From assembly GCF_016801025.1 (NCBI RefSeq), contig NZ_CP068983.1, forward strand, positions 4,456,501-4,520,500: a DNA stretch of 64,000 nucleotides, written 5' to 3'. Source of the stretch: Paradevosia shaoguanensis. Its GTDB lineage: Bacteria; Pseudomonadota; Alphaproteobacteria; Rhizobiales; Devosiaceae. Below are positions 1 through 7,717 of this stretch, piece by piece (within the stretch, counting starts at the first letter, position 1; each line of letters starts with the position of its first letter). A program made the translations under genes and the position numbers. The notes below the pieces were generated by a model. It was given only the letters and a program-made list of their open reading frames with translations, was not told the DNA's origin and made no database searches.

Positions 1-354
1 TGCGGCCATCATGTCGGCGGTCACCTGATCCTTGTAGTAGTAGACCAGGTCGAGTTCGCGGTTGGAATCCCAGCCGGCTTCCTTGAGAAGCTCCTTGGCC
101 TTTTCGGGATCGTACTTGTACGGATTGAGGTCGTTCGGCTTATACGGGCCGTTCGGCAGCAGGCCGACAGCAGCGATAGCCTTACCCTCAAGCAGCGTGT
201 CCACAATCGTGTCCATGTCGATGGCATAGGCAATCGCCTGGCGGACGCGCACGTCCGAAAGCGGATTGCTGTTGGTGGGCTGAGCCCAGGCCGGCACGAT
301 GGTTGCGGTCGTCATGAGCAACGCGGTTGTTGCCATGGCCAAAATCTTGTTCAT
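1..354 (-). CDS. ABC transporter substrate-binding protein, family 5, lacking the usual N-terminal domain (partial, 3' end off window)
   Basis: The 118 visible codons read through to the window edge. A start ATG at 354 follows an AGGGTAGGGA ribosome site. Residues 1-25 form a signal peptide ending in AWAQ, so the product should be periplasmic. Immediately after it come motifs that in family-5 binding proteins (DppA, OppA) normally sit in the middle of the chain: NPLSDVRVRQAIAYAID, then KYDPEKAKELLKEAGW. The roughly 250 residues that usually lie between signal and VRQA motif are absent. It follows the FadR-type regulator on the same strand, so the two may be co-transcribed, and transporter genes may lie further left. 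Family assignment is firm; whether it still binds ligand is doubtful. Confidence 0.75.
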   Translation of the reverse strand, partial: MNKILAMATTALLMTTATIVPAWAQPTNSNPLSDVRVRQAIAYAIDMDTIVDTLLEGKAIAAVGLLPNGPYKPNDLNPYKYDPEKAKELLKEAGWDSNRELDLVYYYKDQVTADMMAA

Positions 355-492
355 TCCCTACCCTTTCGAGGCTGTTCGACGTTCCTGTTTGGGCGCTCCG
401 CTTTTTGTGCCCCTCGGCAACGGAGCGGCGTTGGTTTCACCCGATCGCCAGATGCCCTCCTGATCTGTTTTGGTCGGTTGCTCCCTTTGCTT

Positions 493-1209
493 TCAGTGTG
501 ATCCGATACCAACCGCCTGCCCCAGCGCCTGCTGGAAATAGACGCCGTAATTGCGCGTCAGGTGGCGGGTCAGAACTTCCACGGCCTTGTCCGAATCCTT
601 CGCCAGGATCGCGGCCACGACTTCCTTGTGCTCGTTGTTGGAGCGGCGGTTGTGCGATTCCTGATCGCCGCGCACCGGCCGGTTCTTCATCAGGCGCTCG
701 ACGAAGGTGTCGTGTAGCGCCACGAAGATCGGATTGCCGGGGACTTCCGCCAGTGCCCGATGGAAGCGCGAATCCGCGTTGCGGAACGCCTCGCCATCGC
801 CCAGCACCCCCTCCGCCTCCTCGATTGCGCCCACCATCTTGGCGATCTGCGCGTTGGTCGCGTGCATCACGGCGTAGCGGATCATGCTGGTTTCGAGAAA
901 CAAGCGCGCCTGCTCGAGATGAGCCTTGCCCTCATTGTCGAGGAAGAAAAACTGCACCGCCTCGCTGGCCGAATCCATGACCTGGGCTAGGGACGGCGAA
1001 ACCACGCGCGGGCGCTTGCCCTTGGAATGATCGACCAACCTCATGCCGTGAAGGATCGTCATGGCCTCGCGAACCACGGTGCGCCCGACACCGAACCTCA
1101 GGCAAAGCTCACGTTCCGACTGGAACATGTCGCCCGCCCTCAATTCCCCATCGTGAATGTCTGCCGCCAAAGCCTTTGCGATGTCCGACGCGGTCAGAAC
1201 TGTCGTCAC
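493..1209 (-). CDS. FadR-subfamily GntR transcriptional regulator (FCD domain)
   Basis: This is a 238-residue regulator with an N-terminal winged helix-turn-helix (about residues 10-75, with FGVGRTVVREAM as recognition region) and a C-terminal all-helical FCD ligand domain. The FCD domain keeps the Asp/His metal-site pattern (DSRFHRAL, NEHKEVVAAI, LTRHLTRNY). I chose the GTG at 1209 because GGAGAGG lies seven bases upstream; another in-frame GTG at 1242 adds 11 residues without a good ribosome site. The gene diverges from the oxidoreductase operon starting at 1561, and two FCD-type operator sites lie between them at 1281-1313, so it probably controls that promoter and its own. Such regulators usually answer to small organic acids from sugar catabolism; the actual effector is unknown. 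Confidence 0.9.
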   Translation of the reverse strand: MTTVLTASDIAKALAADIHDGELRAGDMFQSERELCLRFGVGRTVVREAMTILHGMRLVDHSKGKRPRVVSPSLAQVMDSASEAVQFFFLDNEGKAHLEQARLFLETSMIRYAVMHATNAQIAKMVGAIEEAEGVLGDGEAFRNADSRFHRALAEVPGNPIFVALHDTFVERLMKNRPVRGDQESHNRRSNNEHKEVVAAILAKDSDKAVEVLTRHLTRNYGVYFQQALGQAVGIGSH

Positions 1210-1280
1210 GGATAGCCCTCTCCATTTCCCCACGCCTTCCACGCAACCATAATTTCCGTTTGGTGTCTAGTTACCGATTT

Positions 1281-1313
1281 TTTGTCGACCATTCATTTGA
1301 ACTGGTCGACAAA
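1281..1313. promoter_or_regulatory. Paired FadR/GntR-type operators (11-bp perfect inverted repeat)
   Basis: TTTGTCGACCA (1281-1291) is repeated exactly in inverted orientation as TGGTCGACAAA (1303-1313) across an 11-base spacer. Each arm is itself close to palindromic and fits the TnGTnnACnA shape of FCD-regulator operators. The two centres are about 21 bases apart, two helical turns, as expected for two dimers on one face of the DNA. The site lies in the divergent region between the FadR gene and the operon starting at 1561, and is probably bound by that regulator (inference). Confidence 0.7.
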
Positions 1314-1369
1314 CCAGACAGCAATAGCAACAATGCCCCTGCAATTCAGCGGCTGGCAAATTGGAGAAC

Positions 1370-1426
1370 TTGATTCAATCGATGCGCACAACCCATTGAT
1401 TTCAATCAATAACACGTTGATCAATC
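1370..1426. promoter_or_regulatory. Cluster of three TTGAT-nn-ATCAA-like dyads in the divergent promoter
   Basis: The stretch between the FadR operators and the first operon gene holds TTGATTCAATC (1370-1380), ATTGATT-TC-AATCAAT (1395-1410, perfect 7-bp arms) and TTGATCAATC (1417-1426). They share one sequence and are spaced about two turns apart. A second regulator or a nucleoid protein may bind here. The rest of the 1210-1560 gap shows no gene. Confidence 0.4.
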
Positions 1427-1481
1427 TTCTTAGAACCGACCACAATCCTGCGTTGACTTCAAAAGCTATATCATTAACATA

Positions 1482-1493
1482 ACAACATGTTCT
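1482..1493. promoter_or_regulatory. Degenerate copy of the WTAWCATGWTAA operator
   Basis: ACAACATGTTCT matches 9 of 12 positions of the dyad found intact at 9510-9521 and 14251-14262. It lies 67 bases before the start of the first oxidoreductase gene. If functional it would bring the 1561-7219 operon under the same regulator as the other three transcription units of the island; the mismatches make this the weakest copy. Confidence 0.35.
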
Positions 1494-1560
1494 TTTGCCG
1501 AGTCAAGCAGCAATCGGGAACGCCGAAAGTGACCGCCGGCATGGATTGCGAGGGAAATGC

Positions 1561-2586
1561 ATGCGCAAGGTATTGATCGTCGGCTCTGGAGGAATCGGCC
1601 GTCGACACATCAAGGGCTTCCTGAAAACCGGACGAGCCGAGTTGGCGATCGTCGAGCCCGATCCGGGGCGACGCGAAGGCGTTCTCGGCGAGTTTGCGAT
1701 TGCTCAGGCCTTTGCCAGCCTTGATGAAGTTGACTTGAGCGCATTTGACCTGGCGGTGATTTGCTCGCCGGCTCACACCCATGTCGCGATCATGCGTCGG
1801 TGCGCGAACGCGGATCTGCCGTTTCTGGTTGAGAAGCCGCTATCGGTCACCATGGACGGGGTCGACGAGGTTTGCGCTTTGGTCGCCCAAAAAGGCCTTC
1901 TCGCTCGCGTTGGCTATGTGCGGCGAGTCGCAGATGAAGTGCGCGCGCTTCGCGAGCAGATCGCTGACGGCAAGATCGGGCAGCTCAAGCTCGCATACCT
2001 CAACACCTCGCAGGACTTCCCGAAATATCGTCCTGACTTCCAGCGCACCTACTACGCGCGGCCAGAAATGGGCGGTGGCGCCATTCTCGATGCGGCAAGC
2101 CATCTCTTCGATATGCTGATCTGGCTCATGGGTCGCCCGACCGACGTCGCCTGCATGTTTGACCGGCTGGTGCTCGAAGGGACCGACACCGAGGACACAT
2201 GCCTGGTGACCATCCGCTTCGAGAGTGGAGCCATGGCCAACATCACCATCAACCAATTCCAGAAGCGCAACGCCGCCACTTTTGAGTTCATCGGCACCAA
2301 GGGCAACCTGCTGCTCGATCATTCGGTACTCAAGTTCACGGATGACGACAGCGGCAAGTGGTCGGAGGCACGAGACTTCATGGCAGGCCTCGTCCCGATC
2401 GAAACCCATCAGGAACGCTTCGCCATGCAGGCAAACGCCCTGCTAGATGCACTGGATGGAAAGCCCTGCGAGCTGGCAACGCTCGATGAGGCCCGCTTGA
2501 ATCTCAAGGTCGCGCTGGCCGCCAAGGAATCCTGGCTGGAAAAGCGCATCGTCGCCATTGCGCCGGATGGAGGGGTCAATGTTTGA
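1561..2586 (+). CDS. Gfo/Idh/MocA family NAD(P)-dependent oxidoreductase
   Basis: This 341-residue enzyme has an N-terminal Rossmann fold (VGSGGIGRRH at residues 7-16) and the family's conserved lysine motif EKPLS. A DAASHLFDML segment in the alpha/beta domain supplies the catalytic Asp/His area. The family oxidises or reduces hydroxyl groups of sugars, inositols and related compounds with NAD(P). I chose the ATG at 1561, preceded by GAGGGA, because the upstream in-frame extension does not resemble the family. It is the first gene of a six-gene operon; its stop overlaps the next start. The substrate cannot be read from sequence. It and the gene at 3354 are distinct paralogues, so two oxidation steps are likely in the same pathway. 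Confidence 0.88.
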   Translation: MRKVLIVGSGGIGRRHIKGFLKTGRAELAIVEPDPGRREGVLGEFAIAQAFASLDEVDLSAFDLAVICSPAHTHVAIMRRCANADLPFLVEKPLSVTMDGVDEVCALVAQKGLLARVGYVRRVADEVRALREQIADGKIGQLKLAYLNTSQDFPKYRPDFQRTYYARPEMGGGAILDAASHLFDMLIWLMGRPTDVACMFDRLVLEGTDTEDTCLVTIRFESGAMANITINQFQKRNAATFEFIGTKGNLLLDHSVLKFTDDDSGKWSEARDFMAGLVPIETHQERFAMQANALLDALDGKPCELATLDEARLNLKVALAAKESWLEKRIVAIAPDGGVNV

Positions 2587-3349
2587 TCTGGCAGGCAAGA
2601 CAGTTCTCGTCGCAGGTGGAGCCGGTTATCTCGGCGCTCCCATCTGCACCCTCGTCGCCCGACAGGGTGCACGCGTTTGCGTCGCCGATATCGACGCCAA
2701 CCGGCTCAAAAGCTCGGTGGCCGAAATCGCTTCCACTGGGGCTGACGTCTGGGGCTTACCGCTCGACATCGGCGACGAGGCCTCCGTCCTCGCCTGTGTC
2801 AGGGACTGTGCCGCGCGCGCTGGTTCGCTTTGGGGCGTGGTCAACGCCACATTCGGCTCGACAGGCAAGAAATTCGATGACCTGACGGCCGCTGATTTCG
2901 ACCGCGCCAACCGGCTCAACCTCACCGGCTCCTTCATCCTCGCCCGTGAGGCGGCGCTGCATATGAAGGATGGCGGCGCGATGGTGATGTTCGCCTCGAT
3001 GTATGGCCTCGTGGCGCCCAAGCCCGCTATCTACCCTGCGCCGATGGCGCCCAATCCCATCGAGTACGGCGCCGGCAAAGCCGGGCTCGTGCAGATGGTG
3101 CGCTATATGGCTGGCCACTTTGGTCCACGCGGCATCCGGGTCAACGCCATCGCGCCGGGTCCCTTCCCGCACGACAAGACCGTTGCCGATGCGCCCGAAT
3201 TCGCGCTCACCCTGGCCAGCTCCACCATGCTCGGCCGCATCGGCCGGCAAGCAGAGACTGCCGGACCCACCGCCTTCCTTCTCTCCGAAGCCTCCAGCTA
3301 CGTGACCGGGCAGGTACTGCCGGTCGATGGCGGCTGGACATCCTGGTGA
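2579..3349 (+). CDS. Short-chain dehydrogenase/reductase (SDR)
   Basis: A classical SDR of 256 residues. The cofactor loop GGAGYLGAP lies near residue 13, and the active-site residues are a serine in MFASMYGL and the YGAGK Tyr/Lys pair. The C-terminal VTGQVLPVDGGW is typical of the FabG-like group. The ATG at 2579 overlaps the end of the preceding gene by eight bases, which implies translational coupling. It probably interconverts a hydroxyl and a carbonyl on the pathway intermediate handled by the flanking Gfo/Idh enzymes. It is one of three SDRs in this island. Confidence 0.88.
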   Translation: MFDLAGKTVLVAGGAGYLGAPICTLVARQGARVCVADIDANRLKSSVAEIASTGADVWGLPLDIGDEASVLACVRDCAARAGSLWGVVNATFGSTGKKFDDLTAADFDRANRLNLTGSFILAREAALHMKDGGAMVMFASMYGLVAPKPAIYPAPMAPNPIEYGAGKAGLVQMVRYMAGHFGPRGIRVNAIAPGPFPHDKTVADAPEFALTLASSTMLGRIGRQAETAGPTAFLLSEASSYVTGQVLPVDGGWTSW

Positions 3350-3353
3350 TCCG

Positions 3354-4322
3354 ATGAACCCACTTCCCTACGGCGACAAGAAATTGCGCCTCGCAATGCT
3401 CGGAATGGTGGAGGGCAACGGCCACCCCTATTCGTGGAGCATCATCATCAACGGGCGCTACGACGCCGATGCCCTCTCGCGCTGCCCTTACCCCGCTATT
3501 CGCGACTATATCGGCAAGCAGCCTCTGCATACGCTGGGCATCCCGGGCGCCGAAGTCACCCATGTATGGACAGACAATCCCGACGAGGCACCGATGGTGG
3601 CCAAGGTCGCCGGCATCGCCAATGTCGTGGCTCGCCCGGAAGACGTGATCGGCCAGGTCGATGCAGTTTTCGTCGCAACCGACAAGGGCGAGGAACATGT
3701 CGAGCGCTGCCGCCCCTTCGTTGAAGCTGGCATTCCGATCTTCGTGGACAAGCCACTCTGCATCGGCCGCGACGACCTTGCGACCTTCGAGCGCTGGATA
3801 GCCGAGGGCAAGCCGATCATTTCCTCATCGGCCATGCGCTATTGCAAGGAGTTCCAACCCTATCACCGTTCGACCTACGAGTTCGGCGATCTGCGGCTCG
3901 TCACGGTCACCATGGCCAAGAGTTGGGAGGCGTATGGCATTCACGCTCTCGAAGCCATGTACCCCATTCTTGGCCCGGGCTTCGTCTCGGTGCAGAATAT
4001 CGGCGACGGCGGCTCGAACATCGTTCACCTGCGCCACAAGGACGGTGTCGACGTCGTCCTCACTGTGATCCCCGATCTCTATGGCGGCTTTGGCCTCGTA
4101 ACCCTCGCGGGAACAAAGGCCAACACGCAGCTCAAGTTCTTCGACAACTACTATTCGTTCAAGACTCAGCTCGAGTCCTTCATCGATTATCTGCGGACCG
4201 GGCAACCGCCCGCACCGTGGGACGAAACCCGCGAGTTGATGCAGTTGGTGATCGCCGGCATCGAGAGCCGCCGGCAAGGCGGTCGCAAAGTCCTTCTCAG
4301 CGAACTGGAGCAACCGGCATGA
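3354..4322 (+). CDS. Gfo/Idh/MocA family oxidoreductase (second paralogue)
   Basis: This 322-residue protein belongs to the same superfamily as the gene at 1561 but is clearly divergent. Its N-terminus (LAMLGMVEGNGHPYSW) replaces the usual glycine-rich GxGxxG loop with a longer segment, while VDKPLC in the middle supplies the conserved lysine. This atypical entry is seen in Gfo/Idh subgroups with odd cofactor binding, so activity is less certain than for its partner. The start ATG lies five bases after the upstream stop. The gene ends in an ATGA overlap with the next SDR. Confidence 0.8.
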   Translation: MNPLPYGDKKLRLAMLGMVEGNGHPYSWSIIINGRYDADALSRCPYPAIRDYIGKQPLHTLGIPGAEVTHVWTDNPDEAPMVAKVAGIANVVARPEDVIGQVDAVFVATDKGEEHVERCRPFVEAGIPIFVDKPLCIGRDDLATFERWIAEGKPIISSSAMRYCKEFQPYHRSTYEFGDLRLVTVTMAKSWEAYGIHALEAMYPILGPGFVSVQNIGDGGSNIVHLRHKDGVDVVLTVIPDLYGGFGLVTLAGTKANTQLKFFDNYYSFKTQLESFIDYLRTGQPPAPWDETRELMQLVIAGIESRRQGGRKVLLSELEQPA

Positions 4323-5104
4323 CCGTCCTTGATAGCTTCTCCCTCAAGGGCAAGGTCGCACTCGTCACAGGCGGCGCCGGACAGTACGGCCGCCAGATTG
4401 TAGCTGCTCTCGCCGAGGCCGGCGCCAAGACCTATATCGCCGCCCGCGATCGCGCCAAGCTCGAGACCGTGGCCGAAGAGGAACGGGCCGGCGGCTACGA
4501 CGTGACGGCTCGGTCGCTCGACCTCTCCCAGGACGCTTCCATTGAAGCGCTCCATCGTGAGATCATCGAGGAGAATGGTCGTTGCGAAGTGCTGGTCAAC
4601 AATGCTGTGACCCGCTCCGCTACCTCGGGCTGGCATCATGACCTCGTTGAGTACGACAAGAGCCTGCGGGTCAACGCCTCTGCTCTCTTCAAGATCACCT
4701 ATCTCTTTGGCCAGACCATGCGCCAGCACAGGAACGGCTCGGTGATCAATATCGGCTCGATGATGGGCATGGTCGGCGTGGAGATGGCCAACTATACCGG
4801 CACTGACATGAATCCCGACCCCTCGCCCATCTACTTCTACGAGAAGGGCGGGATGCTCAATTTCACCCGATGGGCGGCGAGCATTCTCGGCGCCGACAAC
4901 GTGCGTGTGAACTGTCTGTCTCCCGGCGGCTTCCTCAATGGCCAGCCCGAGCCCTTCGTGGCGGCCTACAGCGCCCGCACCCAGCTCGGACGAATGGCCA
5001 ACGCCACCGATCTCAAGGGAGCGATCGTCTTCCTTGCCTCCGACGCCTCCGCCTACATCACCGGCACGAATATCCCGGTCGATGGCGGCTATACCGCCAA
5101 GTAA
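4319..5104 (+). CDS. Short-chain dehydrogenase/reductase (SDR)
   Basis: The protein has 261 residues. The cofactor loop is GGAGQYGRQ and VNNA follows. The active-site Tyr/Lys lies in YFYEK, preceded by a ten-residue insertion containing MNPDPSP, and the C-terminus is TGTNIPVDGGYTAK. The insertion before the catalytic tyrosine resembles that of the SDR at 2579 (PAPMAPNP), so the two probably belong to one SDR subgroup with related substrates. The ATG at 4319 overlaps the previous stop as ATGA. Confidence 0.88.
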   Translation: MTVLDSFSLKGKVALVTGGAGQYGRQIVAALAEAGAKTYIAARDRAKLETVAEEERAGGYDVTARSLDLSQDASIEALHREIIEENGRCEVLVNNAVTRSATSGWHHDLVEYDKSLRVNASALFKITYLFGQTMRQHRNGSVINIGSMMGMVGVEMANYTGTDMNPDPSPIYFYEKGGMLNFTRWAASILGADNVRVNCLSPGGFLNGQPEPFVAAYSARTQLGRMANATDLKGAIVFLASDASAYITGTNIPVDGGYTAK

Positions 5105-5126
5105 CCTCCGCAAAGCGAGAACGAAC

Positions 5127-5939
5127 GTGACCGACAAGCAGCCTTACACCGCCGCACCCGCCACCGCCTTTCGCATGCGGCCCAGCCGCGTGCTGCGCGC
5201 CATCCGCGAGGGGCGCGTGGCGCGCATGCTCAAGCTCAACACGCCCGACCCGAAGGTCGCTGAGATCTTTGCAGCGGCCCAGCCCGATGCGCTCTGGCTC
5301 TGCATGGAGCACGTCAGCACCACGCATGAGCAGATCGAAAACCAGATCCGCGCAGCCAAGCTCTACGATGTCGATACGCTCGTTCGCGTTCCGCGCGGCA
5401 GCTACAGCGACTATGTCCGGCCGCTGGAATCGGATGCCACGGGCCTTATCGTCCCGCACGTTCTCAATGTCGAAGACGCGCGCCGCGTGCGCGACATGAC
5501 CAAGTTCGCCCCACTCGGCCGTCGCGCCGTTGACGGCGGCAACAACGATGCGCAGTTCACCCGTGTCTCGTTCAGTGATTATCTCGAGACCGCAAACAAG
5601 GAACGCTTCGTCTGCCACCAGATCGAAGACCCTGAAGCGCTTGAGCAGGTCGAAGCGATTGCCGAGGTCGATGGCGTCGATTGCCTCTTCTTCGGTCCTG
5701 GCGATTTCTCGGTGGCGCTCGGCATTCCCGGCCAGCTCCACCATCCCGACGTGGTGAAGGCCCGCCAGCGCGTGGCTGATGCCGCTCGCAAGAACGGCAA
5801 GATCGCCGCAACAGTCTGCGGCAAAGATCGTATCGCGGAATATGTAGGAATCGGATACAATTTCTTGAGCGTTGGGGCAGACGTCGTCGCGCTTGCTCAA
5901 TACGCAGATGACCTTATGGCAGCTTTCGAGAAGATCTGA
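5127..5939 (+). CDS. HpcH/HpaI-family aldolase (2-oxo-acid aldolase type)
   Basis: A TIM-barrel class II pyruvate-type aldolase of 270 residues, read from a GTG start at 5127. Family landmarks are present: a substrate-arginine region (LVRVPRG), an acidic/histidine motif (LCMEHVS), the metal-ligand glutamate (CHQIEDPEAL), and FFGPGDFSVALG, whose Asp completes the Mg/Mn site. These enzymes cleave 4-hydroxy-2-oxo acids to pyruvate and an aldehyde. It follows two dehydrogenase pairs, so the likely job is carbon-carbon cleavage of a 2-keto-3-deoxy acid formed upstream. No signal peptide, unlike the paralogue at 46740. The stop overlaps the next start as TGATG. Confidence 0.85.
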   Translation: MTDKQPYTAAPATAFRMRPSRVLRAIREGRVARMLKLNTPDPKVAEIFAAAQPDALWLCMEHVSTTHEQIENQIRAAKLYDVDTLVRVPRGSYSDYVRPLESDATGLIVPHVLNVEDARRVRDMTKFAPLGRRAVDGGNNDAQFTRVSFSDYLETANKERFVCHQIEDPEALEQVEAIAEVDGVDCLFFGPGDFSVALGIPGQLHHPDVVKARQRVADAARKNGKIAATVCGKDRIAEYVGIGYNFLSVGADVVALAQYADDLMAAFEKI

Positions 5940-7219
5940 TGAACATCGACTCTATCAAGGCGACCGTCATCGACGATCGCACCAAGGGCATTCCTGGCGG
6001 CACGGAGCCGTTCGCCTTGTCGGAGATCGGGAGCAAGGGGTGGAACGTCCTCCGCGAGGACCTGCCCCTGCCCCTCATGGTGCTCAAGCGGTCGAGTCTC
6101 GATCACAACGCGTCGGTATTCGGCGCCTATCTCGCTTCGCACCATCTCTCGCTGGCGCCGCACGGCAAGACCACGATGGCTCCGCAGATTTTTGCCGAGC
6201 AGCTGGCGAATGGCGCCTGGGGCATTACAGCAGCGACGGCCAACCAGGTGCAAGTTATGCGCGCCTACGGCGTCTCGCGCATCATTCTTGCCAACCAGTT
6301 GGTCGGAAAGGCCAACGTTCTTGCCATCGCGCAGGAAATCAACGCTGACACGTCCTTCGACTTCCTCTGCTTCATCGACTCGGCGGCGCAGCTCGACAAC
6401 ATGGCGCGCCAGCTTAACGGAGTGACGCTCGATCACCCGATACGCCTCCTCATCGAAGTTGGCGTCGTGGGCGGCCGCACCGGCGTTCGCAACGTCGCCG
6501 AGGCACTTGCCCTGTCCAACGCCATAGCGGCAGCAGACAGCAGCAAATTCCGCTTTGCCGGTATCGCCACCTTCGAAGGTGTAGCACCAGGCCTCGACCG
6601 CAGCGTCGAGCCGGTTGCCGATCTCGCTGACACCCTCCTCGAAATCGTCCGTTCTCTGCCCAAGGCCCAATATGACGGGCTCGACGAATTCATCCTCAGC
6701 GGTGGCGGCTCGTCCTATTTCGATATCATCGCCGACCGCTTTTCGACGCTGGCGCTCGATATCCCAGTCCGCGTGCTGCTGCGCTCGGGCTGCTATGTCA
6801 CCAACGATTCAGGCAGCTACAAGAACGCGCAGGACGCCGCCAAGGCCGACCCCCATCGCAGTTGGAAGAGCGAGCTGAAGCCAGCGCTTGAAGCCTGGGC
6901 CTATGTCCAGTCCCGCCCCGAGGAGAACCTCGCTTTCCTCACCATGGGCAAGCGCGACATCCCGTTCGATTCCGGCCTGCCCAAGCCCTTCAAGCTCTAC
7001 CGCCCCGGCGTCGGCTTCCTTGATGTCGGCCAATGCGAGGTCTTCGCCACCAACGACCAGCACGCCTATGTGCGTCTTGGTCCGGGCACCGACTGGCGCG
7101 TCGGCGACCTGGTCGCCTCCGGCATCTCCCATCCCTGCACCGCCTTCGACAAATGGCGGCTCATTCCTGTGGTGGATGACGAGTACAATGTCATCGACGG
7201 AGTGATGACGTTCTTCTGA
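5939..7219 (+). CDS. D-threonine aldolase / D-serine dehydratase-like PLP enzyme
   Basis: The protein has 426 residues with an alanine-racemase-type (fold III) barrel. PLP lysine lies in APHGKTTMAP near residue 76. A glycine-rich phosphate-binding segment (SGGGSS) lies near residue 258, and a C-terminal HPC motif (ISHPCTAFDKW) is the His/Cys metal site of the D-threonine aldolase / D-serine dehydratase group. Known members cleave or dehydrate D-beta-hydroxy amino acids. It is the last gene of the operon, coupled to the aldolase by a TGATG overlap, and suggests that the substrate contains an amino group. RidA just downstream would fit with enamine or imine products from such an enzyme. Confidence 0.85.
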   Translation: MNIDSIKATVIDDRTKGIPGGTEPFALSEIGSKGWNVLREDLPLPLMVLKRSSLDHNASVFGAYLASHHLSLAPHGKTTMAPQIFAEQLANGAWGITAATANQVQVMRAYGVSRIILANQLVGKANVLAIAQEINADTSFDFLCFIDSAAQLDNMARQLNGVTLDHPIRLLIEVGVVGGRTGVRNVAEALALSNAIAAADSSKFRFAGIATFEGVAPGLDRSVEPVADLADTLLEIVRSLPKAQYDGLDEFILSGGGSSYFDIIADRFSTLALDIPVRVLLRSGCYVTNDSGSYKNAQDAAKADPHRSWKSELKPALEAWAYVQSRPEENLAFLTMGKRDIPFDSGLPKPFKLYRPGVGFLDVGQCEVFATNDQHAYVRLGPGTDWRVGDLVASGISHPCTAFDKWRLIPVVDDEYNVIDGVMTFF

Positions 7220-7220
7220 G

Positions 7221-7279
7221 AGGGGGCCCCCTCCCGCGGAACTTGCGGAACTCCTCCCCCGGCCTTCGCCCGGGAGGAG
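7221..7279. terminator. Hairpins between convergent transcription units
   Basis: A perfect 12-bp palindrome AGGGGGCCCCCT (7221-7232) lies directly after the D-threonine-aldolase-like gene. It is followed by a larger imperfect stem, CTCCTCCCCCGG (7251-7262) with CCCGGGAGGAG (7269-7279). The position between two converging genes fits transcription termination for both strands, though there is no clear T-run. Confidence 0.5.
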
Positions 7280-7307
7280 ATGAGAATGCGTAGCAGGGTT
7301 CGGCCCC

Positions 7308-7703
7308 CTACTTCACCGCTTGTTGCCGCGTGGCCTTCGCGTAGGCAAAGCAATCCAGCTCGAACTTGAGCTTGGTTCCGAGCACACCAACGATCGTGCT
7401 TCGCGTCGGGGCCGGCTGGGCGAAGTACTCGGGGTAAATTTTGTTATAGAGCGCCAGGTCGTTCTCGTCGGCTACGTAGGCCCGCACGTTGACCACGTGG
7501 TCGAGGCTAAGGCCGCCGGCTTCCAGGATCGCCCGGAGATTGTCGATCGAGCGTCGCATCTCGTCCTCGAACGTGCCCGAGATGATCTTGCCCGTTTCCG
7601 GATCGACTGAAGCCTGTCCAGACACGAACATGATATCGCCCGCGATGAAGCCGGGGCTGAAGGGAAGGTGCGACTTCGCGCCCTCATTGACGAGCTTGAG
7701 CAT
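7308..7703 (-). CDS. RidA family (YjgF/YER057c/UK114) enamine/imine deaminase-like protein
   Basis: At 131 residues this is the normal length for RidA, which hydrolyses reactive enamine/imine intermediates released by PLP enzymes. Recognisable are FSPGFIAGDIMFVSGQ at the N-terminus, an ILEAGGLSLDHVVNVRAYV segment and the APTRSTIVGV motif holding the arginine of active RidA members. The start ATG at 7703 lies just after the GntR gene on the same strand; the longer open frame upstream of it is read-through. Its proximity to the fold-III PLP enzyme suggests a dedicated partner rather than the housekeeping RidA. Confidence 0.88.
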   Translation of the reverse strand: MLKLVNEGAKSHLPFSPGFIAGDIMFVSGQASVDPETGKIISGTFEDEMRRSIDNLRAILEAGGLSLDHVVNVRAYVADENDLALYNKIYPEYFAQPAPTRSTIVGVLGTKLKFELDCFAYAKATRQQAVK

Positions 7704-7717
7704 GATTTGTCCCGAGG

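Noticed and set aside
1495-1560. N-terminal extension of the first Gfo/Idh/MocA gene
   Set aside because: The 22 extra residues do not resemble the family, while the ATG at 1561 has a GAGGGA site and starts directly at the Rossmann strand.
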